This document shows positions 34,906 to 46,643 of a DNA stretch of 64,000 nucleotides, in pieces (position 1 is the first letter of the stretch; every line of letters starts with the position of its first letter). The notes under the pieces are model-generated. The model was not told the DNA's origin and ran no database searches. It saw only the letters and a list, made by a program, of their open reading frames with translations. The position numbers and the translations under genes were made by a program. Origin of the DNA: Maratus speciosus (lineage: Eukaryota > Arthropoda > Arachnida > Araneae > Salticidae); NCBI GenBank assembly GCA_963932465.1, contig OZ010786.1, positions 540,767,073 to 540,831,072 of the forward strand, written 5' to 3'.

Positions 34906-37488
34906 TCTCTGTCATCAGTTAAGCGAACATTTGTGGGACAGACACAACTGGTCTTATTGCATAGAGTGGTCTTATTGCGTAAGTTGTCTTCGCACTGTAG
35001 AAATGAATATTCTTGTCCTTGAAGCCATAGAAATGAAAAGAAACAAAATGAGGTGCAGTAGTATGAAGATTTCATTTCAAATAAAATTTACTAGAAATAG
35101 TTTTAATTAAAAAAAAGGTGTTCGTGTACTTATATAGAATTTAATAGCCATTTAATAATAAAATATTTCAATGTTAATAAATTATTTTACATAATCTAAG
35201 TAATTATATTTGTAAAGAGAGAGACTTCGTAAAGGGAATCCACTTCTTTTATGTATGGCTTACATCTTCAATCATAAAATATATGAAATTATGTACTTTT
35301 TTATTTAGGATCCAAAATTTCTTGTTTAATGTAGTTTTATTTTACAGCCACCCTAAAATACTTGTTTTCTATGAAAAACGAAGCAATATACTCAAAATCT
35401 ATATTGAAATAAAGTATACGATCATTGATAAATTGAAACCATTACGCTTCATTAAGTATAAACATTTAATTATAACTTAACCATTTGCACATAATATCGT
35501 CATATCCAAAAACAATACAAGTTTTATATGATTTCGCTAAGAAAATATTTCAATTTTTAAGCTCTTTTTAAATTATAATTATTTCCATCAAATATATATA
35601 TATATATATATATATAATTTCTTAATTGAGTTAACGAAAATATATCAATCATTCCACTTCTAAAATTAAGTAGAAAAAAAATTAAAAGCACTTTGCACGG
35701 ATTTTTATGAATCAGTAGTTAATGATCTTGCATAACAAGTTATGGGTATACATTTTTAGAAAATGCATGGAAATAAGAAGTTTGAATTTATTTAAATGTC
35801 TTGAAAGAGATCAGAAGGAATGGAAATGACGGAAAGATTGGAATTTGTATTATTATTTTCCTAAAATTACCATGGAATGGCGTAGACGTTAATCCGGAAA
35901 AATCAGCAATCCCATTGAATGTAAAATTTTAAATTTGATTTTCTAGAAAATATGTTTGTCAGCGATTTTGTCAAGATTACGATTGAACAAGTTATAGCAC
36001 ATATATGTTAATCTTTTTTAATACACGGAATTGGTTTCTCTGCAAAAAAATACCTGATTTGTTTTCTAAAATCATAACAATAAAAAAGATGATAAATCCT
36101 TAGTTTTATCATAATTTTGTATTTGAATTTTAAAACGTTTTGTTCGCTTTTTTGAGTCATAATTTTAGAGACAATTTAATAAATTGTGACGTAAATGCCG
36201 TAATAACGTAAATGTCGACTCAAAAATTTGGAAACTGAACTTAAAAATGCTGGCAAAATTAGTTTTCCAATATTAATTTTGATGATTAGAAAAATTTTAA
36301 TTTTTTTTTCCAGAATTTCACAAATAATATTTATTTCTATAAAACATAAATAGTAAATAAATACGAAAATAAGAAATTGACTAAATTAATTACGGTGATC
36401 CTTATTAGCGATCAAACATCTGTCCTCTTTCGCCCTTTGAATCAATTATTGTCCTTTTAAAAATAAAAATATAGAGTTCAATTTTTAAATGTTTAAAATA
36501 AGATCAATAAAAACATGTATTCTAAATTGTCTGCTTAAAAAAAAAAAAAAAAAAAAAACATTGATGTTATTAAAAAAAAAAATGTTTAAAGTGAATCATC
36601 TAATCGCATTTGTTAATTATAAATACATAAAAGAGTAACATTATTAATGTAAGGTGTTATATTTTAATAGATTTTTTAAGCCTCATCTATTCATTCAAAT
36701 CATTAGATGGGAGTATTTATTAAGGTAAATAGTACTTGCTTGAAAGCGTTAATCTAGTTTTTCGAACTCTATTAAAATTTCTTTCCAAAAATTTTACGAA
36801 AAAATGAAAAATGTACTGTTAGAGATTACTGATTTATTTTCTGATAGAGATTTTCATTTATTATTATTTTATTCATTGTAAACGTAATAACATGAATTAA
36901 GTTGTGAAATGTATAGATATTTATATGTTTTATTTTTCTCCCGTTTGATTTGATGTAGTTCAGCTTTTAGGTCGAAAGTTATCATCCTTAATTGCTAAGT
37001 AAAATGTTTAATGCTAATATTAACGTTTATCTTCTAACCCATTTGCGAACACATTCTAATATGTGAATTTCTTTCTATCTCTGGTTTATTCAGAGTTTTG
37101 TGGAATAAAAATTTTACTTATAAGAGATGTATTGAAAGTTTCGTTTTTACTTTTAGACTTACGAAAAAAAAATCATTTCGGTTTTATCCACATTTATTTC
37201 AAATTATTTTTTTTACAAATTAAACAGTAAGCGTTTGTTTTATAGTTCATACCCAGAAACGGATGCTATAAACCATCATGTGTAAACTGTATACCTTTTT
37301 CAAATAATTAATTAATAACTTGATAAATTTGATAATATTTCAATAATATTATTTTTTGTTTATAATCATTATTTAATTTATAACGTTTTGAATTGAATCT
37401 TTATGCATATGTAACGCTGTTTGTATTATTATAAAAAAATATAAGTTGTACTGTATGATTATGTTATATTTTTCATCATTTTCTTAAA
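34906..37488. other. AT-rich DNA, nothing recognised
   Basis: Short frames of about 60 codons, an AT microsatellite at 35594-35616 and an A run at 36538-36558 are all I see. 34906-35075 may be the remaining N-terminal side of the minus-strand Tc1 relic, but it is too decayed to align. Confidence 0.45.
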
Positions 37489-39032
37489 TCTTATACTATA
37501 ATACGAGAAAAATTGTGTGTGTATGTGTGCGTGAATGTAAAATTTATCTAACTTATCTCTTTTTATGACTAAATTTTGTATTTTACTCTTTTCAGGCACG
37601 GGAAGACCTTTGAGCTAGGTCATGTGCTAGAGAAAATTCAATTAGTGGGTCATTTTGGGTGATAATGGGTGAGGGTCAAGCTAATTATATCTAAAAAACG
37701 GCTCAATCGATTTTGACTAAATTTTATATCCAACCGTTTTGGCACGAGAAAACTATTGGGCTAGGTCACATGCTCGAGCAATTTCGATTAGTGGGTCATT
37801 TTGGGGTCACTTCGGGTCAATCTAATTTTATCTAAATAACGGGGTTTAATAATTTTTACTAAATTTTGTAATCTACTGATTTTGATTACTAAAAGACCAA
37901 TGAGCTAAGTCACGTTAGAGAAAATTCAATTATTGGGTCATTTTTGGGTCACTTTGGGCCGAGCTAATTGCATGTAGAAAACGGCGCTAACGATTTTTAC
38001 GAAAATTTTCATTGTATCCTTTTAGGGCAGGAGAATACCATTGGGCTAGGTCGCATGTTCAAGAAAATTCGATTAGTGGGTGATTTTGGGTCACAATGGG
38101 TCAAGTGTCAAGCTAATTTAGTCTTAAAAAAAGGCTCAAAACATTTTTACAAAATTTTGTAATATACCGATTTTGGGCATGAGATGACCATTGGTCTAAG
38201 TCACATGTACGAGAAAAATCGATTAGTGGGTCATTTTGGGTCACTGCGGGTCAAATTCATTGTATCAAAAATACGAATCAAACGATTTTGACAAAAGTTT
38301 GTAATATACTGTTTCTGGGCATTAAAAGACGTGTGGGCTTGGTCACATGTTCGAGAAAATTCGATTACTGGGTCATTTTTGAGCCACTTTTAGTGAAGCT
38401 AATTGTATCTAAAAAGGGTTCAAAACATTTTGACAAAATTTTGAATTATATCGTTTTTGAGTATGAGAAGACCATTTTGCTAAGTCACATGTTTAAAAAA
38501 ATTCGATTAGTGGGTCATTTTGGGTCACTGTGAGTCTAATTCATTGTATCTAAAATACGAATCAAACGATTTTGACAACATTTTGTAGTATACCGTTTCT
38601 GGGCATTAAAAGACGTGTGAGCGTGGTCACATATTTGAAAAAATTCGGTTAGTGGGTCATTTTTGTGTCACTGTGAGTCAAACTAATTGTATCTAAAAAA
38701 ACGGATCAAAGCATTTTAAGAAAATGTTGTATTACATCGTTTCCCATCACGAGAAGGCCAATGAGATAGGTCACATGTTCGATAAATTTAGATTAGTGTT
38801 TCCCTTTGGGTTACCGTGGATCAAGTTAACTTTATCTATAAAACGACTTTAATGATTTTTAGTAAATTTTGTATTCTATCATTTTCGGATTCCAGAAGAG
38901 CATTGATTAAGTCGCATGTTCGAAAAAATTTGGCCAGTGGGTCATTTTGGGTCACTATGGCTCAGGATCATGCCAATCGTATTTAAACACAAGGCTAATA
39001 TTGGCCGAGGTGAGCTCGGTCATCCCTGCTAG
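37489..39032 (+). mobile_element. Non-autonomous Helitron with ~143-bp minisatellite
   Basis: The 5' end TCTTATACTATAATACGAG follows an A at 37488. The 3' end is CTAG (39029-39032) followed by T, with a hairpin CCGAG/CTCGG (loop GTGAG) nine bases before it. Insertion between A and T without target duplication fits canonical Helitrons. A GTGTGTGTATGTGTGCGTG stretch follows the 5' end. The interior is a ten-unit tandem repeat. No Rep/helicase frame. Translations of the repeat (64-81 codons) are shadows. Confidence 0.85.
37590..38960 (+). repeat. Ten-unit tandem repeat, period ~143 bp
   Basis: The anchor GGGTCATTTTGGG and its variants lie at 37647, 37793, 37935, 38078, 38228, 38369, 38512, 38654, ~38797 and 38938. 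Spacing is 141-150 bp. Each unit has GAGAAGACCATTGGGCTAGG-like, TCACATGTTCGAGAAAATTC, GATTAGTGGGTC, a GTCAAGCTAATT phrase and an ATCTAAAAAACGG phrase. All units sit inside the Helitron termini. Confidence 0.95.
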
Positions 39033-39626
39033 TGAAAAGTTATGCGACGAAATTTTATGGATGTATTTACATACATCCAACAGCTGTCTGTGTCTACCGA
39101 CCTTTTAGCTAAACATTTCTTGAAATGTATTACATATACCTTTTCTAATATTTCAGAAATATTAACAATATATATTTTATCAATAATAAGAAGCATGTAA
39201 TTTTTTAAAGGAATAAATTGAAAGAAAAAAATAATATTTATGTATATGTTGGGAAAATCTGAAAGACACTTTATTCCAGGTTATTTTTCCTTAATATTCA
39301 TTGAAAAAATATATTATAAAATATTGCCTGAATACTATAATAAATTTCATAATTTTAAATAGCTTTAAAAATACATCGGTAATACAAGCCTATGGCGTTA
39401 CGACTTTCTAGCTTTCATAGATTTTCTATTACGTCAACCTGAAAATGTAAACAAGAAACTTTGAAGAAAAATAAACCGTCAAGTGCGAGTATTTCTCGCG
39501 CACAGAGGGTTCCGTACAATAATAATTAATTAGTATGTGTATTATTAAAAAATACCGTTGCAAAAAAGAATAATAAGACTTTCTAAAATCTACACAATGT
39601 AGGGTTGGGTATAGCTGTATAGTATA
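39033..39626. other. AT-rich DNA, nothing recognised
   Basis: No gene or element is visible between the Helitron 3' end and the next TIR element. The 127-codon minus frame at 39429-39812 extends into the TIR arm and has no recognisable motif. Confidence 0.5.
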
Positions 39627-40841
39627 CAGGGTGCAAAGGAAAGTCCCTTTAACCTGAAAATACTTGCGAACGGAGAGAGCTACAGCTATACGAGTGAGGT
39701 AACGGTACAGTAAAGCGGCTGCGCCCGACCTAATGCAAACGACTGCAGCACCCCTAGTGGCGAAATTTGGAAAACATCCATTACAAATCGAAAACGAAAA
39801 GAGATAGAGCAAAATTTCAAATTAGAAAGTTTTAGAGCATCAATTAATTAGTACGAAACGACATTTGGTTCATACGGATAAGGTAAATCGTCGCCTGCAT
39901 ACCCCATTATGTCTGAAATCCATGAGTGACGATTCTACTTTGCCTATTCACATTCCGGAAATGTAGTAGTGCACAATTGCAGATTGTGACGTTGTACTGT
40001 GCTGTAATGTGTGTAAAGATTTAATTTCCAATGCATTTAAAATTTTAGAATAACCCTTTCAGGGCCAGGAGAATACTTTTCGTAATAATTGACTGACACC
40101 AGAATATTCAAACGAATTTCTCAGAAAATAAAAACCCGCTAATTACCACTTTCATTACAAAAGTAAAATTTTATTAAAATATTTTTGGTGCCATTTGTCA
40201 GTTTGAAATTAAAATTAGGTGACTAGACCGTCTAGCCACCGCCTTTGAAAGGGTTAAATCTATGTCGTCGTGTTAGACAGGCTTGCGATAGCGGTTCCAT
40301 GATGAGAAATGTGCATGCAGAATTACTCTCATGAATATAAACTTGTATCGTGAGCAATGGTGAACTTTTCGAATATACTGAATATTAACTCTTTATCAGT
40401 ATGAGACAGTTTGTCTTATCTTATATTTTTGTGAGTGTGATGTTATCAATATTTATTTAGATAAGCACGTATTTATAGCATAAAGTGTGCGTATTTCTTC
40501 GTACTTCTTACTATTCCATTCAAACGTTTACACAAAATGGAGTGCATCGATTTGGGATATTTTGGGTAAACAGGCGAAGGTTTATTTTATCCATGTAAAC
40601 CAAATGTCGTATTCTATTAATTAATTGATGTTCTAAAAGTTCCTAATTGGAAATTTTGCCATATCTCTTTGCATTTTCGACCTGCAGTCCAAACTTCCAA
40701 ATTTCACCACTAGGTGGTGCTGCTGTCGTTTTCATTAAATCGGACGTAGTCGCTTTACTACACCGTTACCTCAGTTGCATAGCTGTAGCTCTCTCCGTTC
40801 TCAGGTATTTTCAGTTTAAAGGAACTTACCTTTGCACCCTG
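39627..40841. mobile_element. 1.2-kb element with ~250-bp inverted ends
   Basis: The ends are CAGGGTGCAAAGGAAAG and the complement CTTACCTTTGCACCCTG, flanked by TATA on both sides (39623-39626 and 40842-40845; a TA duplication is equally possible). Inverted similarity runs through CCTGAAAATACTTGCGAACG, GGAGAGAGCTACAGCTAT, a GAGGTAACGGT phrase and CCACTAGGTGG-type text to GACATTTGGTT near 39860 and AACCAAATGTC near 40600. The centre (~39900-40560) has no transposase. The 70-codon frame at 40647-40859 and the 127-codon minus frame are arm shadows of each other. Confidence 0.88.
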
Positions 40842-40845
40842 TATA

Positions 40846-41669
40846 CTAAAAAAGCATAAATTGATATACCATGAAAGTTCAAAGATATATGGAACCTAAA
40901 TAATAGCAAATATAGCTATTCTGTATATTTTCTATTCCATATAGGTTTTTAGTTAACCTTTAAAGACATAGTAGGTGTATTGAGAGACCCACTCAATGGA
41001 AACTAGTCGCGAATCGCATAGTATTTATGTGATTAATTCTCATTAAATTAGTCTGTTTTTAACAATTTGACGTTTATTGCTTTTATACTGCTACTGGGCA
41101 TTACATTACATAAATATATCCTTTAAATTTGTTATCTAGGCTTTAAAAGCCAATGGAGCATAGAGTACGCCGTCCCAGTCATTATGTATGTCCAAACCGT
41201 CCGTGTCTTTAAGGGTTAATATCTCGGCTAATTACCGACGATTTTTTTCCGAAATTCATGATCAACAATGCGATTATACTTTTGCTATGATAGGTACCTC
41301 CAGATCTGCTCAACACTTTTCCTGAAGCCCGTAAATTGGAATTCATGTGCAACGGAAAAATGTGATTTTCTCAAAAACTATGTGACCTAGGGTAATCGCT
41401 ATAATTTTCCTGCAAGGTTTAAATTAATATCTACTATCTCTAAATTTTTCATAACTTTAGTTTCCATAGATTCGGAATTAGATAGGGGGGGACATATATT
41501 TGCACTACATTTTACACCATAACTTTGAAATTATAATACCTAAAATTAAATGAAATATATTTTTGATTTCAGTGTTACGAAAGCTTTCACACGATATCCC
41601 ACACGACATACAAAGAAAATATTTTTTTTTTTCAAATAACTTAATAAGCCCCTCTACATATTTCCTAAA
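40846..41669. other. No gene recognised
   Basis: AT-rich sequence with no structure or partner that I can identify, up to the 3' terminus of the Helentron-like copy A. Confidence 0.5.
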
Positions 41670-41919
41670 CTAGTAAATCTGCAGATCAGGAGCCTCAACG
41701 TCAACTCTGCAAGTCATTGTTTTTAGACTCACTTTGGTAATATTCAGTTTCCTGCAAACAACAATTTAAAGTTTTCAAATTATGTAATTATTTATAACAA
41801 TAAAAAATACGAAGTTTTCAGGCATTAGAAGCATTAAATTAAAAACGTTATGGAAGGATATTTCAAAATTTTCATGAGCTGTTAATTCTGGTATATTTTT
41901 TAAATAATAAAGTAGATTT

Positions 41920-41944
41920 TTCAGGGGGGCGGAGCCCCCCTGAA
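41920..41944. repeat. GC-rich 11-bp-stem hairpin in copy A
   Basis: TTCAGGGGGGC and GCCCCCCTGAA enclose a three-base loop, GGA. Equivalent hairpins occur in B (~50299), C (~53190), D (~55038) and E (~57443). In an otherwise AT-rich element this is the most conserved structured spot. It could be a replication or transcription pause element; the role is unknown. Confidence 0.9.
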
Positions 41945-42670
41945 CCCCCATGGTCTTATTAATTTACATACGTAACTTTTTATTGATTGCGCTAATGGTT
42001 AGCGCAAATCTTAGATTTATTTTTACACTTCCGAACCTTATTTTTCAATACTGGTAACACAGAAGATGATTTACATTGACGCAATTATATTAAACGTTTA
42101 GGTTTTATGAATGAAAATGTAATTTCCTTTAAAAATAAAATAATTTTCATTCATATTTTCTGACATGAGGCGGCATTAAGAAGTAACACCCGTCAAAAAA
42201 CATTTTTTCAGGCAATCTAGTTAATGCTTGGTTTTTAAGAATGAAAATATTTATTTCCCGATACAATGACGTCATTTTCGACAACGATAATTTTTCGGTG
42301 CATAATTTTGATATTTACTATATATTTGCTTTTCAAAAGTTGTTTTTTTCTCATTGGAATTTTCGATTAAGAATTAACATTTCTGTTAGCTGTGTGCCAG
42401 ACGATAAACCATGAGATATTAGTAACATTTTTTTTATATAATAAGAATTAATATCATAACACAAGCCTCTTTTATTTCAACCTCAAAGCGTATTCGTTTT
42501 ATTTTTGATATATGATATCAAATTCACCTTCTTTTCGTATTTTCACTTTATTTCTAATATGAAGGCGTATTCATGTCTATTTTTTATTTCATTTTCCTCT
42601 CGCACATAAAAATCTTTCAAATCAAAATTAACTGTTTAGGATAAATTTTTATTAAATTTTCGTGGCAACG

Positions 42671-42673
<3 letters not shown>

Positions 42674-42718
<45 letters not shown>
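42674..42718. repeat. Poly-A tract
   Basis: About 45 A residues lie inside copy A, where copy B has only a short interrupted run (51061-51075). This is a copy-specific expansion of an existing A run, not a retrotransposon tail. Confidence 0.9.
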
Positions 42719-42721
<3 letters not shown>

Positions 42722-43283
42722 TTGTTAAATTTTATAGCAAATGTCGATTATTTATTGTCGATTATTTTGTTATGAAAATAATGAACTTTTTAATTTAAAA
42801 GAAAAATATTTGAACAAAATAAATAGAACATAGTCTTTCTTTATTTCTGTGGTAAATTCCATCTATATGTAAAGACACAAAGGCATTAATTCGTCCCTTT
42901 TGACTTTGATTTAACTTCAAACAATTACAAATACTTTCACATTTACGATATTTTTAGGTGTAGTTCGCTGCTAGGTAACAGTTAAAAGATAATAAAAACA
43001 ATTAAATATGTGCTTAAAAAGAAAATTTATATTAAAAAAAAATATTTTATGTTATTGAAACACATATCCCTCCATAAAAGTTATACACCGAATTAAAAAA
43101 CTCTGACAAATGTATACACAAAATTTCAAACTAATATGATTAATGTATGGTTCTAATTAGGAAATTTCATCATCCTTAATTTAGCATTTAAATCCTTCAA
43201 TCATATGAGCCATTTCTTTTCAACAAATAAAAATGGAAAAATCGTCTGAATTGCTATAGGAAAGCATTAAGTCGCAAAATAAA

Positions 43284-43295
43284 AAGTTCTATATA
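43284..43295. repeat. Left target-site duplication of the PLE
   Basis: AAGTTCTATATA is identical to 49831-49842 and directly abuts the PLE 3' terminus. Copies B (51632-51643) and E (56124-56135, inverted) carry the single pre-insertion site ATGTTCTATATA. Confidence 0.93.
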
Positions 43296-43368
43296 GAAAA
43301 TAAATTAAAACTGGTGTGAATGACTAAGAACAAACAATCTTCTTGAAACACCATCAAAAATTTGTAAA

Positions 43369-43414
43369 TGCGCTAGGCCTTTCGAAAGATCTGAGTCTTT
43401 CTTCGTCAGGCGCA
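43369..43414 (-). ncRNA. Hammerhead-ribozyme-like motif, inverted PLE copy
   Basis: On the minus strand the order is TGCGC, CTGACGA, an AGAAAGA/TCTTTC stem with a short loop, GAAA, GGCCTA, GCGCA. This matches stem I, the CUGANGA core, stem II, GAAA, a minimal stem III and a UA cleavage position. One extra A sits between CUGACGA and the perfect GAAAGA/TCTTTC stem. Stem III is the six-base palindrome AGGCCT, which cannot form a loop alone but could pair between two molecules. Hammerheads in PLE pseudo-LTRs are established. Activity here is not shown. Confidence 0.6.
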
Positions 43415-43684
43415 AAAAAGACGTCCTTCTACTATGAAAGCAGAGGCAAGACTGAAATGAGAGACAAGGGAAAGGAAACAAGCTGAAGAAACAGCCAATA
43501 GGAAGTTTGAAATCAACAGCCAATAGGAAAGTAAAAGACAACAGCCTATCACAGAAGAGAATAATCAAAACAAAAGAACACAAAGTAGGAGGGGCAAAAA
43601 ATGGGAGGGGGAAAAATACATATAATCCAATATGGGAACACATGAAATTAAAATGAATAAATAAATGAATAATATGTATTTAAA

Positions 43685-43686
<2 letters not shown>

Positions 43687-43733
<47 letters not shown>
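43687..43733. repeat. Poly-A tract in the PLE 3' region (minus copy)
   Basis: A run of about 46 A residues (T on the element's sense strand) lies between the stop codon and the 3' tail. The direct truncated copy has about 38 and the full copy only nine at the same place, so the tract length differs between otherwise near-identical copies. Confidence 0.9.
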
Positions 43734-43734
<1 letters not shown>

Positions 43735-43759
43735 AGACTAATAATAATACAAAAATAAA

Positions 43760-45549
43760 TTAAATGGTAGTACTGAAAAGGTTTTTCCAAGCTGCAGAGA
43801 GCATTGTGGAATCAGATTTATCATTAACAATAACATCACGATTAAGATAAATAGCTAAATTTTCAAGAAAGTCCAATTCAGAGATACTATTGGCATTAGA
43901 GATAATTTTAGCATTTTGAAAATTAAAACTATGGCCGGAATCCCAAGAGTGCTTGGCAATAGAAGATTTAGAAAATTCTTGATTGATTACATAACGCGAG
44001 TGTTCTTTTAAGCGGATTTCGAGATTCCTTTTAGTTTGACCAATATAAGATAAATCACAACCATTACAAGGAACTTTATAAATTCCCCATTTACGAAGAT
44101 CAGGAACAGGAGATTTAGTGGAGGGGAATTTGAATTGATTGACAGGTTTAAAGATAATGTTAAAATTGAAACGCCGTAAAACTTTAGCTAACTTGAAACA
44201 TAAAGGAGGATAAAAGGGGAGGACAACCAAATTATCAGGTTTGCTTTTGACAGATTTGGAAAGAGTAGAACTATTAGATGGTCTATTGAATTTCTTCACA
44301 GCATTATTGATAACAGAAGGATTAAAACCTCTTTTGACAGCAACGGTTTTTAAGTAATTAAGCTCTTCCTTAAGGGATACAGAATCGGAACAAATTTTGA
44401 GAGCACGATTTACATACGTGTAAAAAACACCGATTTTTTGGTTGACAGGATGATTTGAGAGAGCATGAGGTGGGTTAGAAACAGAAAAAGGTTTTCTATA
44501 AACACAAGTTTTGAAAGAAGAATCGCATTTGGTAACTAAAACATCAAGGAAAGGAAGTTTATGACAATTTTCTAATTCAAAAGTAAACTGAATATGTGGG
44601 TCGATAGAATTGACAGTATGAAGAATGGTAGATATATCAAAAGGATTATCAACTAAAACAAAAGTATCGTCGACATAACGCATCCAACATTTAAAATTAA
44701 CCAGATTTAATAATTTTTCCTCAAAATAATGCATATAAATATCACAAAGAATTGGAGATAAAGGATTACCCATACTTAAGCCATCTGATTGTCTGAAAAA
44801 TTTATTATCAAATTCAAAAGTAGTTTGAGTGATGCAAATTTTGGTTAAATTAACAAAACCTTGGACTTCAATATCAGAGAAATGAAATTCACGTAACCTT
44901 TTTTCCAAGCAAGAAAGAGCACCTTCAATTGGAACATTCGTAAATAAAGATTTGACATCAAGAGAAAGCATAGAACAATTGGATGGGTTAATATTTTTAA
45001 TTTACTAACAAAATCATAAGAATTTTTTATCGTATGAGTATTAGAAATGCATAACGGAGAAAAAATGGATGTTAAAAATTTGGCAAGAGGATAAGTAACA
45101 GTACCAATATTAGAGACGATAGGTCTTAAGGGGACATTGGTTTTATGAACTTTAGGCAAAGCATAAAAACGAGCACAAATGGCTGAAGAAGGAATAACAC
45201 TATATTTAGTATTGTCATTTAAAATAACAGAATTCTTAACAGCTTTTTTGAGAGTGGAAAGATGCGAATTAGTAGGATCTTTTTTAACTTCAACATAAGG
45301 ACCTACAGATAAGAGAGCATAGACTTTATCAGAATAATCTTTTTTATCCATAAGAACAATTTGACCCCCTTTATCAGCTTTAGTAATAATAAGATTATCA
45401 TTGGACTTAAGCTCATTCAGAGCGATATTTTGAGAACGAGAAAGATTAGGTTTAAATTTTGAATTATTAGAAGAAATAGTATCAGCAAGGATGTGACGAA
45501 GAGTTTCTTTTTGAAAAGGAGTGACTTTACTATGTTTAAAGGAAGACTC
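43760..45549 (-). pseudogene. PLE reverse transcriptase-GIY-YIG ORF, inverted truncated copy
   Basis: This minus-strand copy starts inside the gene, corresponding to 47645 of the full copy, so it lacks the first ~180 residues. It contains the ADKGG segment, LPKVHK and LRPIVSNIG. One base is missing from a run at 44994-44998 (five T versus six in the full copy), which shifts the frame just before motif A. The downstream frame (403 codons to the stop at 43760) is intact: LSLDVKSLF (motif A), LSMGNPLSP (motif B), MRYVDDTF (motif C), LPFLDVLV, and the C-terminal GIY-YIG domain (GIYKVPCNGC, LSYIGQTKR, LEIRLKEHS). The nuclease and RT residues all look intact in this part. No start codon or promoter of its own is available. 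Confidence 0.9.
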
Positions 45550-46300
45550 AACTTGTGTTTATAGAAAACCTTTTTCTGTTTCTAACCCACCTCATGCTCT
45601 CTCAAATCATCCTGTCAACCAAAAAATCGGTGTTTTTTACACGTATGTAAATCGTGCTCTCAAAATTTGTTCCGATTCTGTATCCCTTAAGGAAGAGCTT
45701 AATTACTTAAAAACCGTTGCTGTCAAAAGAGGTTTTAATCCTTCTGTTATCAATAATGCTGTGAAGAAATTCAATAGACCATCTAATAGTTCTACTCTTT
45801 CCAAATCTGTCAAAAGCAAACCTGATAATTTGGTTGTCCTCCCCTTTTATCCTCCTTTATGTTTCAAGTTAGCTAAAGTTTTACGGCGTTTCAATTTTAA
45901 CATTATCTTTAAACCTGTCAATCAATTCAAATTCCCCTCCACTAAATCTCCTGTTCCTGATCTTCGTAAATGGGGAATTTATAAAGTTCCTTGTAATGGT
46001 TGTGATTTATCTTATATTGGTCAAACTAAAAGGAATCTCGAAATCCGCTTAAAAGAACACTCGCGTTATGTAATCAATCAAGAATTTTCTAAATCTTCTA
46101 TTGCCAAGCACTCTTGGGATTCCGGCCATAGTTTTAATTTTCAAAATGCTAAAATTATCTCTAATGCCAATAGTATCTCTGAATTGGACTTTCTTGAAAA
46201 TTTAGCTATTTATCTTAATCGTGATGTTATTGTTAATGATAAATCTGATTCCACAATGCTCTCTGCAGCTTGGAAAAACCTTTTCAGTACTACCATTTAA
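45550..46300 (+). pseudogene. PLE C-terminal fragment in the direct truncated copy
   Basis: Homology to the full copy begins at AACTTGTGTTTATAG, corresponding to about 48688. The 250 PLE-derived residues include the linker after the RT, the CxxC-containing GIYKVPCNGC segment, LSYIGQTKR and the terminal SELDFLENLA with the family's conserved Glu. They end at the stop 46298-46300. The GIY-YIG domain is complete but the RT is absent. The first nine codons of the open frame (from 45521) belong to the antisense side of the inverted copy, so the chimeric start is accidental. The 403-codon frame of the inverted copy and this fragment translate identically in the shared part. Confidence 0.9.
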
Positions 46301-46325
46301 TTTATTTTTGTATTATTATTAGTCT

Positions 46326-46326
<1 letters not shown>

Positions 46327-46364
<38 letters not shown>
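46327..46364. repeat. Poly-T tract in the PLE 3' region (direct truncated copy)
   Basis: About 38 T residues lie downstream of the stop codon. The run is the same internal tract seen as poly-A on the other strand at 43687-43733. Confidence 0.9.
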
Positions 46365-46365
<1 letters not shown>

Positions 46366-46643
46366 TTTTTTTGTTTAAATACATATTATTCATTTATTTA
46401 TTCATTTTAATTTCATGTGTTCCCATATTGGATTATATGTATTTTTCCCCCTCCCATTTTTTGCCCCTCCTACTTTGTGTTCTTTTGTTTTGATTATTCT
46501 CTTCTGTGATAGGCTTTTGTCTTTTACTTTCCTATTGGCTGTTGATTTCTAACTTCCTATTGGCTGTTTCTTCAGCTTGTTTCCTTTCCCTTGTCTCTCA
46601 TTTCAGTCTTGCCTCTGCTTTCATAGTAGAAGGACGTCTTTTT

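Noticed and set aside
32210..38960. CRISPR array
   Set aside because: The repeats are contiguous ~143-150-bp units with no unique spacers, in eukaryotic Helitron termini.
39429..40859. 127-codon minus frame and 70-codon plus frame with similar translations
   Set aside because: The similarity arises because they are the two inverted arms of the same TIR element, not a gene family.
42674..42718. Poly-A tail of a retroposed gene
   Set aside because: The run lies at a matching short A tract of other Helentron-like copies, so it is a local expansion with no cDNA upstream.
43305..43643. 112-codon minus frame in the PLE 3' region
   Set aside because: It overlaps the ribozyme-like motif and the 3' tail. 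The same DNA in the other copies does not support a second protein.
45521..45549. Apparent start codon for the PLE C-terminal fragment
   Set aside because: It is antisense sequence of the inverted copy joined by chance to the sense fragment.
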